From assembly GCA_964628905.1 (NCBI GenBank), contig CAZVNS010000022.1:1-30909 (forward strand): a stretch of 30,909 nucleotides of DNA. The letters run 5' to 3'. The translations under genes were made by a program, and so were the position numbers. Below, in pieces: positions 7,554 through 15,163 of this stretch (its first letter is position 1; the number at the start of each line of letters is the position of its first letter). The notes below the pieces were generated by a model. It was not told the origin of the DNA. It made no database searches and saw nothing but the letters and a program-made list of their open reading frames with translations. Origin of the DNA: JAJPXC01 sp964628905. GTDB taxonomy: Bacteria > Bacteroidota > Bacteroidia > Bacteroidales > Muribaculaceae.

Positions 7554-9077
7554 ATGAAGAAGCCAAAATTTACCTTTGTTGACTTATTTGCCGGTATTGG
7601 TGGATTCCGTATGGCCTTAGACAGTATCGGTGGTCAATGTATGGGCTTTAGCGAAATTGCCCCGGACGCAATTGCAAGTTACTGTGCAAATTACCATGAA
7701 AACCCAAAGGAAAATCTTGGGGATATTACAAAACTAAATTCGCTTCCTCCCCACGATATTCTAACAGCCGGTGTCCCCTGTCAAAGCTGGTCTATCGCCG
7801 GTAGAAATCTCGGCTTTGACGATTCAAGAGGCCAATTATGGAATGATACACTATTCTTGTTGAATAAGGCTAAACCTAAAGCTTTTATATTTGAAAATGT
7901 AAAGGGATTGGCCGACCCACGAAACAGTTATGCCCTTAATTTTATAATGTATAAAATTAAGGAAGCGGGATATTACGCATCATACTATTTATTAAACGCA
8001 TATGATTATGGTGTGCCTCAAAATCGCATACGAATTTATATTATTGGTTTTAAGGATAAAAAATTTTACGACCGTTTTACACTCCCAGCTACCAGGCCCG
8101 GATATGTAACATTAAAAGATATAATCTCCGGAGAAAATAAACACTTAATTACCTCGTCACATAGCCGTAATGGCCAAAGTATTTCTGTGAATGCAGATGG
8201 ACTCAATGATTATTTCCTCTTTAACGACCTTAGGGGTGGAGAAACTACAATACATTCATGGGATTTAATAAATACTACGAGTAAAGAGAAAAGAATATGT
8301 TCTTTACTGCTACAGAACAGAAGAAAACGCATTTATGGCCCATTAGACGGCAATCCATTATCACTCCGTCACTTTCAAGAACTTGACCCAACAATTTCGC
8401 AAGATGATATTGATGGTTTAGTACACAAATCCATCTTAAAGGCAGAAAAGTACCTGTACCAAGTTGATCAGTTGGCTTTGATGTTGAACATTAATGGAGT
8501 GGAGGTTTTATCCAAATTTAATCTATCAAAACTCAACATAGATGAACTAAAGAATAAACGCGAACTTAAATTGCAGAAAATAAGTGCGGTAGCCCTACTG
8601 GAGGAGTTGGAAAAAAGCGGAATGGCTACTTGTACCGAAATCAGATACGATTTTAAGAATACAAAGATAAGCACGGGATTGAACGGTATAAACAGAATCT
8701 TCCTGCCAAACTCCAGCTTATACCCTACCTTGGTGGCAAGCGATACTAACGATTTCATTACTGAAATATCTGTTGAGGGAAAGGATGCCAATGAGTACAA
8801 GGCCAATTTCCTGAATAAAATATATAACCAAGGATTGTACCGTAAAATCAACAAGGAAGAAGCCTGTGCCATCCAGGGATTTCCGACTGACTTCATATTG
8901 CCCGAATCCAGGCCAAGATGGATGAAACTCATCGGGAATTCTGTGGCCGTGACTTTAATCAAGCAGCTCGCCATAAGCATAGCTGAAACAGGTGTTTTTG
9001 ACGACAAAGACTATATTCCCCATATAAAATCCACAAAGGAAAATGTATTTCAACAGTCGCTATTTGATGCCTTATAA
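7554..9077 (+). CDS. DNA (cytosine-5-)-methyltransferase
   Basis: The enzyme methylates cytosine C5 in DNA and protects the host from the adjacent nuclease. Motifs appear in the standard order: motif I FVDLFAGIGGF (residues 8-18), motif IV with catalytic Cys76 in VPCQSWS, motif VI ENV (114-116), motif VIII QNRIR (156-160), and motif X GNSVAV near 470. The stretch between VIII and IX (about 180-430) is unusually long and includes RGGETTIHSWD, so it should hold the target-recognition domain. Total length is 507 aa. The upstream TGA-T-ATG junction implies translational coupling. GGNCC is a possible target only by association with the TdeIII-like partner. Base composition is AT-rich like the nuclease. 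Confidence 0.93.
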   Translation: MKKPKFTFVDLFAGIGGFRMALDSIGGQCMGFSEIAPDAIASYCANYHENPKENLGDITKLNSLPPHDILTAGVPCQSWSIAGRNLGFDDSRGQLWNDTLFLLNKAKPKAFIFENVKGLADPRNSYALNFIMYKIKEAGYYASYYLLNAYDYGVPQNRIRIYIIGFKDKKFYDRFTLPATRPGYVTLKDIISGENKHLITSSHSRNGQSISVNADGLNDYFLFNDLRGGETTIHSWDLINTTSKEKRICSLLLQNRRKRIYGPLDGNPLSLRHFQELDPTISQDDIDGLVHKSILKAEKYLYQVDQLALMLNINGVEVLSKFNLSKLNIDELKNKRELKLQKISAVALLEELEKSGMATCTEIRYDFKNTKISTGLNGINRIFLPNSSLYPTLVASDTNDFITEISVEGKDANEYKANFLNKIYNQGLYRKINKEEACAIQGFPTDFILPESRPRWMKLIGNSVAVTLIKQLAISIAETGVFDDKDYIPHIKSTKENVFQQSLFDAL

Positions 9078-9127
9078 CATCGTAACAGTCACCGACAATA
9101 GCGAGAGGAAAATTGCTAACTTATGTG

Positions 9128-9156
9128 AATTGCGCGACGGAAGTTGCGCAATTTTT
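9128..9156 (+). terminator. Intrinsic terminator of the R-M operon
   Basis: An 11-bp stem (9128-9138 with 9143-9153, one G-T pair) with a GGAA loop is followed by TTT. It lies 50 nt after the methyltransferase stop. Confidence 0.75.
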
Positions 9157-9157
9157 G

Positions 9158-9165
9158 TATCTTTG
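9158..9165 (+). promoter_or_regulatory. Possible promoter of the glutaminyl cyclase gene
   Basis: TATCTTTG is a -7 box match sitting directly after the terminator T-run. No -33 element is found at the normal distance. A GGGGA / TCCCC hairpin begins at its last base (9165-9178). Confidence 0.4.
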
Positions 9166-9204
9166 GGGATTATTCCCCGCGTTGGGGCTATATGATATGA
9201 GCAA

Positions 9205-10194
9205 ATGAAATTTGTAAATACTATAATATTACTAATCAGCATGTTGGTGCTCGCTGCGTGCGGCAGCAAAGTTAAGCCGGCTCATACCGACAAGCCTTTG
9301 TTTGAAGATTTGTCAGCACCGACGGTAGTGTTTGACCCCGACAGCGCCTACGCCTACGTCAAGGCGCAGGTGGAGATGGGTCCGCGCGTGCCCGGCACGA
9401 AGGCTCACGACGCTTGTGCCGACTATCTCGTCGGGAAGCTCCGCGACTTTGGTGCCGACACCGTGATCACCCAGGAGGGTGTGGTAACGGCTTTCGACGG
9501 CACGCGCCTGCCGATACGCAACATCGTGGCCCGTTTCCGGGGCGTTAATCCCCGGGGTAAGCGCATAGTGCTGATGGCTCACTACGACACCCGGCCCTGG
9601 GCTGATGAGGATGCCGACGAGGCTAATCGCCTGACTCCAATCGACGGCGCTAACGACGGCGCCAGCGGCGTGGGAGTGCTTCTCGAAGTCGCCCGTCATT
9701 TGGGAAAGGCGCACCCTGGGATTGATGTCGACATATTCCTCACCGACGCCGAGGACTATGGTGCGTCGGGTGGGGAGAACGAGGACTCATGGTGCTTAGG
9801 CACACAGTATTACCTCAGCAGCAACCCCTATGCCGCAGAGCGGGATACCTACGGCATACTTCTGGACATGGTGGGAGGAAAGGACGCTAAATTCTACCGC
9901 GAATATTTCTCCGAGGCATACGCCAAACCGGTAAATGATAGGGTGTGGGCGGAGGCTAAGAAGATAGGACTGACCTCGCGGTTTGTCGACCGCCTCGGCG
10001 GGGCCATCACTGACGACCATCTGTACTTCAACCGCGCCGGCATCACCACGGTCGACATCATAGAGATGCAGCACCCGACCACCGGCTCGTTCCCACCGTA
10101 TTGGCATACCCTCGGCGACAATATCGACAATATCGACCCCTCCACCCTCGGCGCCGTAGGCCAAGTGGTAACCAACGTGGTATACCATGAGTGA
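9205..10194 (+). CDS. Lipoprotein M28-family zinc enzyme, probable glutaminyl-peptide cyclotransferase
   Basis: The protein probably converts N-terminal glutamine of exported proteins to pyroglutamate at the periplasmic face. A lipoprotein signal ends in LVLAAC with lipid Cys19. The M28 fold is clear: H126-x-D128 in LMAHYDTRPWAD, D151 in DGANDGASG, E183/D184 in FLTDAEDYG, D221 in LLDMVGG, and H301 in WHTLGDN. The WHTLGDN-D-N ending, the single DAED site and the TDDHLYFNRAG segment fit type II glutaminyl cyclases of Bacteroidetes better than aminopeptidases. Length is 329 aa. A plain M28 aminopeptidase remains the alternative. sufE follows after 48 nt. Confidence 0.82.
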   Translation: MKFVNTIILLISMLVLAACGSKVKPAHTDKPLFEDLSAPTVVFDPDSAYAYVKAQVEMGPRVPGTKAHDACADYLVGKLRDFGADTVITQEGVVTAFDGTRLPIRNIVARFRGVNPRGKRIVLMAHYDTRPWADEDADEANRLTPIDGANDGASGVGVLLEVARHLGKAHPGIDVDIFLTDAEDYGASGGENEDSWCLGTQYYLSSNPYAAERDTYGILLDMVGGKDAKFYREYFSEAYAKPVNDRVWAEAKKIGLTSRFVDRLGGAITDDHLYFNRAGITTVDIIEMQHPTTGSFPPYWHTLGDNIDNIDPSTLGAVGQVVTNVVYHE

Positions 10195-10242
10195 CCCTCT
10201 CTCACAACTCTTACAGCTTTAAAAACTTAACAACTCCAAGTT

Positions 10243-10671
10243 ATGACCATAGACGAGAAACAACAAGAGATAGTGGACCAGATGGGCGACCTCGACGACT
10301 GGATGGACCGCTATGCCTACATCATCGACCTTGGGAACGCTCTCCCACCCATAGCCGAGGAGTTTAAGACCCCGCAGAACCTTATCGAGGGTTGCCAGAG
10401 CCGCGTGTGGCTCAACGCCAACCTGACTGACGATAAGGTGTATTTCACCGCCGACTCCGACGCCATCATCGTCAAGGGCATTATATCGATGCTCATCGAC
10501 GTGCTCAACGGGCAGACCCCGGCCGACATCCTGGGTGCCGACTTGTGGTTTATCGACAAGATCGGCCTGGCCGAACATCTGTCGCCCACCCGCGCCAACG
10601 GCCTCGCCGCCATGGTAAAGCAGATTAAGATGTACGCCTTGGCCTACAACGAACTCCAAAAAAGTAAATAG
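10243..10671 (+). CDS. sufE: Cysteine desulfuration protein SufE
   Basis: SufE accepts persulfide sulfur from the desulfurase SufS and passes it to the Suf scaffold for Fe-S cluster assembly. The acceptor cysteine is Cys51 in NLIEGCQSRVWL, the same position as in E. coli SufE. The C-terminal LSPTRANGLAAMVKQIKMYA is family-typical. It is 142 aa, full length. No sufS, sufB, sufC or sufD lies in the window, so the gene is separated from the rest of its pathway here. The 48-nt gap before it ends in AAAAACTTAACAACTCC-type sequence, like several other leaders in this window. Confidence 0.94.
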   Translation: MTIDEKQQEIVDQMGDLDDWMDRYAYIIDLGNALPPIAEEFKTPQNLIEGCQSRVWLNANLTDDKVYFTADSDAIIVKGIISMLIDVLNGQTPADILGADLWFIDKIGLAEHLSPTRANGLAAMVKQIKMYALAYNELQKSK

Positions 10672-10702
10672 GTGGTTTTTAGGTTGCTCAGTAGCAGGAG
10701 GT

Positions 10703-10802
10703 GCGGACGCATCGGATGTAGGCGTAACCGCGGACGCACCAGGGTGCGACCCTACTTGTGGGCTACAATTTTAACAACTCTAACAACTTTAACAACTTTA
10801 AC
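10703..10802 (+). repeat. Modular intergenic repeat, copy B, with 9-nt tandem leader
   Basis: GCGGACGCA (10703-10711) recurs at 10730-10738. A 42-nt block at 10721-10762 is identical to 12669-12710 except for one base. Its core is CGCACC-AG-GGTGCG, a 6-bp palindrome, followed by ACCCTACTTGTGGG. It continues into four 9-nt units (AATTTTAAC, AACTCTAAC, AACTTTAAC, AACTTTAAC; 10767-10802) ending shortly before the transporter start. Confidence 0.75.
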
Positions 10803-10824
10803 AACTAAATAACCATCAAACATC

Positions 10825-12489
10825 ATGCTTCCTGAACTCTGGACAAACCATCGCATGCTGGCGATGTTGATAGCGGTGCTCATCGTGGTCACACCATTTG
10901 TGATATATTATGTGATCGATGCCCGTCGCAACCATCCTAAAGGCCTGATTGGCGCAGCTCTGTCAAACATGGGTGAGCGCTTCGGCTACTACATTATGAA
11001 CGCAGTGCTCCTGCTGTTCCTATGCTCGAAATTTGGCATATCGGATGATGCTGCCGGATGGATTTATGCCGTATTTTACTTCTTAATTTACGTGCTGAGT
11101 CTCCCTGGGGGTATCGTGGCCGACAAACTCCAAAATTATAAGGGCACCATTATGGCCGGACTGATTGTGATGGCATTGGGATATGCTATGATGGCATTCC
11201 CGATATTTGGTGGCAATCCTGGAGATGTGCCCACATGGGTGCTCATTTTCACCATTGTGGCGCTATTTTTCATCGCTGCGGGCAATGGACTGTTTAAGGG
11301 CAACCTGCAAGCCATCATCGGTCAGATGTACGATAACTTTGAGGCCGATGCAGCCAAGCGCGGTCCTGAGCAACTCGCAATCGCCAAGTCACGCCGTGAC
11401 TCCGGTTTCCAAATATTCTATGTGTTCATCAACATTGGCGGTGTGATTGCCCCCTTTATCGCTCCGCTGCTACGCGAGGCATACCTCAAGACCAATATGC
11501 TCGCTTACAATGCTGACCTCCCCGGCTTGTGTCATAAATTCCTCAGCGGTAATTTCCTTACAGCTAACGAATCTGCTAATCTCTCTTCGCTGTCGGCCGC
11601 AGTTTCGGACGGCCCGGTAACAGATATGACAGCATTCTGCACAAACTACCTTGAGATATTCAACACTGGAGTACACTACTCATTCTTTGCCTCGGTTATA
11701 GCAATGCTTCTGTCGTTCTTTATATTCATGGCAATGCGCCGCCGTTTGCCCAATCCCGTGAAGAAGGAGAAAGCCAAGGTTAGTGCCGACGAGCGTCAGG
11801 CTGATGCCAAGGAGATTCGCCAACGCATGTATGCTCTCTTCGCAGTGCTTGGCGTGGCTGTATTCTTCTGGTTTTCATTCCATCAGAATGGGCAGTCACT
11901 GTCTGTATTTGCCCGCGACTTCGTTAACACAGAGTCGATAGCTCCTGAGATATGGCAATGTATCAACCCATTCTTCGTGATAATCCTCACTCCTATCATC
12001 ATGTTTATCTTCGCCGCCCTGGTGAAGACAGGCAAGGAGGTATCGACCCCCAAGAAGATTGCAATAGGTATGTTTATCACAGCATGCGCCTACCTGTTCC
12101 TAATGGGACTGTCGATGGTACAGGGATACCCTTCTGGTGAGGAATTCAAGGGACTGACCGAAGCAGCAAAGGCAGCGCTCCGAGTAGGTCCATGGGTGCT
12201 GATAGTAACTTACTTCTTCCTCACGGTAGCTGAGCTATTCATCTCACCTTTGGGATTGTCGTTTGTGTCGAAAATCGCACCCAAGCATCTTCAGGGCATC
12301 TGCCAGGGCCTATGGCTCACCGCCACTGCCATCGGCAACCTGTTTATTGCGCTGGGAGTGACTATGCTCAACTCTTTCCCTCACCAGTGGGAGTGCTGGG
12401 CAGTATTTGCATTCTTCTGCCTGGCTTCGATGGGAGTAATGGCTGGAATGCTCAAATGGCTCGAGCGCGTCACCAACGAAAAACAATAG
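10825..12489 (+). CDS. POT-family proton-coupled oligopeptide transporter
   Basis: This is an inner-membrane symporter of the major facilitator superfamily, probably taking up di/tripeptides with protons. It has 554 aa with about 12 or more hydrophobic segments. The PTR2 signature region begins LSNMGERFGYYIMNAVLLLFL (residues 46-66). The usual ExxER proton/substrate motif is N48-M-G-E51-R52, so its first glutamate is missing. LPGGIVADKLQNYKGTI is the usual loop after TM3, and a charged cytoplasmic loop (PVKKEKAKVSADERQADAKE) separates the two halves. Substrate cannot be read from sequence. No promoter consensus was found in the upstream repeat. Confidence 0.85.
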   Translation: MLPELWTNHRMLAMLIAVLIVVTPFVIYYVIDARRNHPKGLIGAALSNMGERFGYYIMNAVLLLFLCSKFGISDDAAGWIYAVFYFLIYVLSLPGGIVADKLQNYKGTIMAGLIVMALGYAMMAFPIFGGNPGDVPTWVLIFTIVALFFIAAGNGLFKGNLQAIIGQMYDNFEADAAKRGPEQLAIAKSRRDSGFQIFYVFINIGGVIAPFIAPLLREAYLKTNMLAYNADLPGLCHKFLSGNFLTANESANLSSLSAAVSDGPVTDMTAFCTNYLEIFNTGVHYSFFASVIAMLLSFFIFMAMRRRLPNPVKKEKAKVSADERQADAKEIRQRMYALFAVLGVAVFFWFSFHQNGQSLSVFARDFVNTESIAPEIWQCINPFFVIILTPIIMFIFAALVKTGKEVSTPKKIAIGMFITACAYLFLMGLSMVQGYPSGEEFKGLTEAAKAALRVGPWVLIVTYFFLTVAELFISPLGLSFVSKIAPKHLQGICQGLWLTATAIGNLFIALGVTMLNSFPHQWECWAVFAFFCLASMGVMAGMLKWLERVTNEKQ

Positions 12490-12499
12490 CAGGCGACCT

Positions 12500-12777
12500 T
12501 AGGACCTTTGGAGTCCTTAGAGTCCTTAACGACCTTAAAGCCCGTAGGGCGACCCTCTATATAACCGCATGCCGGCGAGCATAGCGAGCCGGCATGCGGG
12601 ACAACAAAGATACCAAGCAGAGCGCCCGCAGGGCGCAACGCTAAAAACATACTGCGGACGCACCGAAAGGCGTAATCGCGGACGCACCAGGGTGCGACCC
12701 TACTTGTGGGAGACAACTTTAAAAACTTCAAAAACTCTAACGACTCTAAAAACTCTAAAAACTCTAAGAACTCTAAT
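12500..12777 (+). repeat. Modular intergenic repeat, copy C (longest), with 9-nt tandem leader
   Basis: Blocks in order are a CCTTAGGACC/GTCCTTAGAG tandem (12498-12530), CCTTAACGACCTTAAAG (12525-12540), GACCCTCTATATAAC (12551-12565), a perfect 12-bp inverted repeat CCGCATGCCGGC / GCCGGCATGCGG (12565-12599), a GCGCCC-GCA-GGGCGC hairpin (12622-12636), and two GCGGACGCACC blocks (12653 and 12678). The block shared with copy B follows, then seven 9-nt AACTCTAAA-like units (12715-12777). It combines the parts found separately in copies A and B, and ends 21 nt before the next start codon. Confidence 0.78.
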
Positions 12778-12798
12778 AACAACTATAATAACCCAATC

Positions 12799-15099
12799 AT
12801 GAAACGACACTTAACTTTAGCACTTGGCCTGGTCGCCGCTCTCTCGGCGGCGGCCTCAGCCAACTGGACGCTGCAGGGCAATGCCTACAACGTGGACACG
12901 CTATACCACGCCACCATAGGCCCCGGCACTACCCAGACTTCTCTGTCACTGTCGGGAGGTTCGCTGCTGCGCGTGCATTACACCACAGTCGACCTGAGCA
13001 ACCCCAACGTTGAGCTCCGCACTCTCCAGGCCGGCACTAAGCTCACCGGCGGCGGTAAGATCTCAGCTATGGCCGCCAAAGCTCAGACGAGCAACCTCCA
13101 GGTGGTGAGCGGTGTCAACGCCGACTTCTTCGGCAACTCGCAGCCCATCGGCCTGACCGTGCTCAACGGTGAAATCTGGAAGGCCACCAACTCCGACGAC
13201 TGGACCGCCTGGGCTCAGATGGAGGACCGCTCGCAGTTCTTAGGACATCTGCTCTTTGGGGGCACAGCCACAGCCCCCTCCGGCGCCACTCACGCCGTGT
13301 CGGCAGTCAACGGCGGCCGCGCTGAGAACTATCTTGTGATATACAACACCCGCTTCGGCGCCAACACCGATACCAATGCCTACGGATATGAGGTGTCGGC
13401 AGTGCCTGTCGACGGCTCGACTGTAGCCCCCGGTAAGACGGCCCGCCTACGTGTGACTTGCGACCCCGCCGGCGCCGGCAATATGACCATCCCCTCAGAT
13501 GGCTATGTGCTCTCAGGCCACGGCACAGCTGCTGACTGGGTAATGTCGCTCAAGGAAGGTGATGAGGTCACTGTCGCTACCACCCTCACTTGCGGTGGCA
13601 AGCAGTACGACGCCGTGCAGACCGCCGGCGGTCAGCCCATGATCCTCTCCGGCGGCGAGGTGCTCAACACCCAGGACGCCCTCGACCACTTGACAGCCCT
13701 CAACCCCCGCACAGCCATCGGCTACGACGCCACCGGCACCGAGGTGGTGATCCTGGCTGTCGACGGTCGCTGGAACGGCAACTCTGTGGGCGTGGTGTCG
13801 AAGGTGCTCGCCGACATCATGAAGAGCGTAGGCTGCTCCGAGGCGATGAACTTCGACGGTGGTGGCTCGACAACCCACTGGACTGTGAACCGCGGCGTCA
13901 CCAACCACCCCAGCGACGGCACTGAGCGCTCGGTGGTCAACGGCGTGTTTGTGGTCAGCCCCACACCCACCGACAAGGAGGTTGCCGCAATCGAGTTCGT
14001 AGACTGGGCCATGACCCTTCCCCGCTACGGCCGCTACACCCCCGTGGTCAACACATATAACAAATATGGCGTATGGCTCGGCACCACCACCGACGTGACC
14101 CTCAGCTGCGACCGCGCCCTTGGCGAGGTGCAGGGCAACACCCTGCTCGCCGACGGCTCAGGCACTCACGCCCTCAAGGCTACTTATAACGGTTGTGAGG
14201 CCACTTTGGCTGTCACCGTGGGACAGGGTGATCCGGAGTTCCGCCTCAGCCGCGTGCTCATCGACGGTGTTTACGACTATGAGGTAGAGTGCCAGGCACA
14301 GGTCAACGGCGCGATGATGCCCGTGAGCAACGCCGCCGCTTATTGGTCGAGCGACAACCCCGAAATCGCCACAGTCGACGCTAACGGCGTGGTGCATGGC
14401 GTGGCCAACGGCACTACCACCATACGCGGCTCCTTCGGCGCTATCGACCGCACACTTGAGGTGACTGTCGAAATCCCCACCGAGCACTTCGCCGTGCTCG
14501 ATGCGATGAACTCCACCGACGGCTGGACGATCAAGGGCGGAGGCGTTACGCTCAATTCCATCACTCCCGGATCCGAGGGTATGGACATCAATTATACCTC
14601 AGGCTCAGGACGCACCTTCACCATCACCATGGAGAAGGAGTTCACCACCTGGGCGCGCCCCAACGCCTTTGCCTTCGACTACGATCCCGGCACGAGCACC
14701 ATGAAGAGCGTAAAGCTCACCTACTCAATCAATGACGAGCGTGCAGTCACCGTTACCATCGACCTTGACCAGATCACCTCTCCCACCACAGTAGAGTATC
14801 CCTGGTCAGAGGCTTTCGACACCACGCTTGGCGAGGCTTACCCTGTGACCGTGAGCAAGATGCTGTTCACACTCCCCGGCGGAGGTATCACCAACACCAT
14901 CCGCTTGTCGAACATCGGCTCAAAGTATGACGTGATCCCCGAATTGAACGGTGTGGAGTGCGTAGCCACCCCTGAGGCTGACCCTAACGCTCCTGTAGAG
15001 TACTACAACCTGCAAGGCATCCGCGTGGCCAACCCTGAAGCCGGACAGCTGCTGATCCGCCGTCAGGGCACCAACGTGACAAAGGAAATCGTACGCTAA
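12799..15099 (+). CDS. Secreted phosphodiester glycosidase (NAGPA-domain) protein with Ig-like domain
   Basis: This is an exported protein probably acting on glycan phosphodiesters. A signal peptide covers residues 1-21 (ending AAASA). The NAGPA-type domain spans about 95-388, with VNADFFGNSQPIGL (107-120), NFDGGGSTT (351-359) and NHPSDGTERSVVNG (369-382). A bacterial Ig-like (Big_2) domain follows at about 510-560 (YWSSDNPEIATVDANGVVHG). The last 35 residues contain YYNLQGIRV (735-743) and end IRRQGTNVTKEIVR, a pattern common at the C-terminus of secreted Bacteroidales proteins and reminiscent of type IX sorting domains. The start at 12799 was chosen because the signal peptide begins there; the in-frame GTG at 12706 would translate the tandem-repeat leader as K-N-S repeats. 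Substrate unknown. Confidence 0.85.
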   Translation: MKRHLTLALGLVAALSAAASANWTLQGNAYNVDTLYHATIGPGTTQTSLSLSGGSLLRVHYTTVDLSNPNVELRTLQAGTKLTGGGKISAMAAKAQTSNLQVVSGVNADFFGNSQPIGLTVLNGEIWKATNSDDWTAWAQMEDRSQFLGHLLFGGTATAPSGATHAVSAVNGGRAENYLVIYNTRFGANTDTNAYGYEVSAVPVDGSTVAPGKTARLRVTCDPAGAGNMTIPSDGYVLSGHGTAADWVMSLKEGDEVTVATTLTCGGKQYDAVQTAGGQPMILSGGEVLNTQDALDHLTALNPRTAIGYDATGTEVVILAVDGRWNGNSVGVVSKVLADIMKSVGCSEAMNFDGGGSTTHWTVNRGVTNHPSDGTERSVVNGVFVVSPTPTDKEVAAIEFVDWAMTLPRYGRYTPVVNTYNKYGVWLGTTTDVTLSCDRALGEVQGNTLLADGSGTHALKATYNGCEATLAVTVGQGDPEFRLSRVLIDGVYDYEVECQAQVNGAMMPVSNAAAYWSSDNPEIATVDANGVVHGVANGTTTIRGSFGAIDRTLEVTVEIPTEHFAVLDAMNSTDGWTIKGGGVTLNSITPGSEGMDINYTSGSGRTFTITMEKEFTTWARPNAFAFDYDPGTSTMKSVKLTYSINDERAVTVTIDLDQITSPTTVEYPWSEAFDTTLGEAYPVTVSKMLFTLPGGGITNTIRLSNIGSKYDVIPELNGVECVATPEADPNAPVEYYNLQGIRVANPEAGQLLIRRQGTNVTKEIVR

Positions 15100-15110
15100 A
15101 CCCTAAAATC

Positions 15111-15163
15111 CCGTATAAACGAAATCGGCCGCTGACATCCAGCGGCCGATTTCGTTTATACGG
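15111..15163. terminator. Bidirectional terminator between convergent genes
   Basis: A perfect 24-bp inverted repeat (15111-15134 with 15140-15163) has a 5-nt loop. The GC-rich upper stem is flanked by ATTTCGTTTAT-type T-rich arms in both directions, as needed for convergent genes. The stop codon of the minus-strand transporter (15156-15158) lies inside the right arm. Confidence 0.85.

Noticed and set aside
12381..12782. Minus-strand frame with LEFLEFLEFLE repeats
   Set aside because: It is the complement of the 9-nt tandem leader and the intergenic repeat, not a gene.
12706..12798. N-terminal extension of the NAGPA-domain protein from a GTG
   Set aside because: The extension is only the translated 9-nt tandem leader (K-N-S repeats); the signal peptide starts cleanly at the ATG at 12799.
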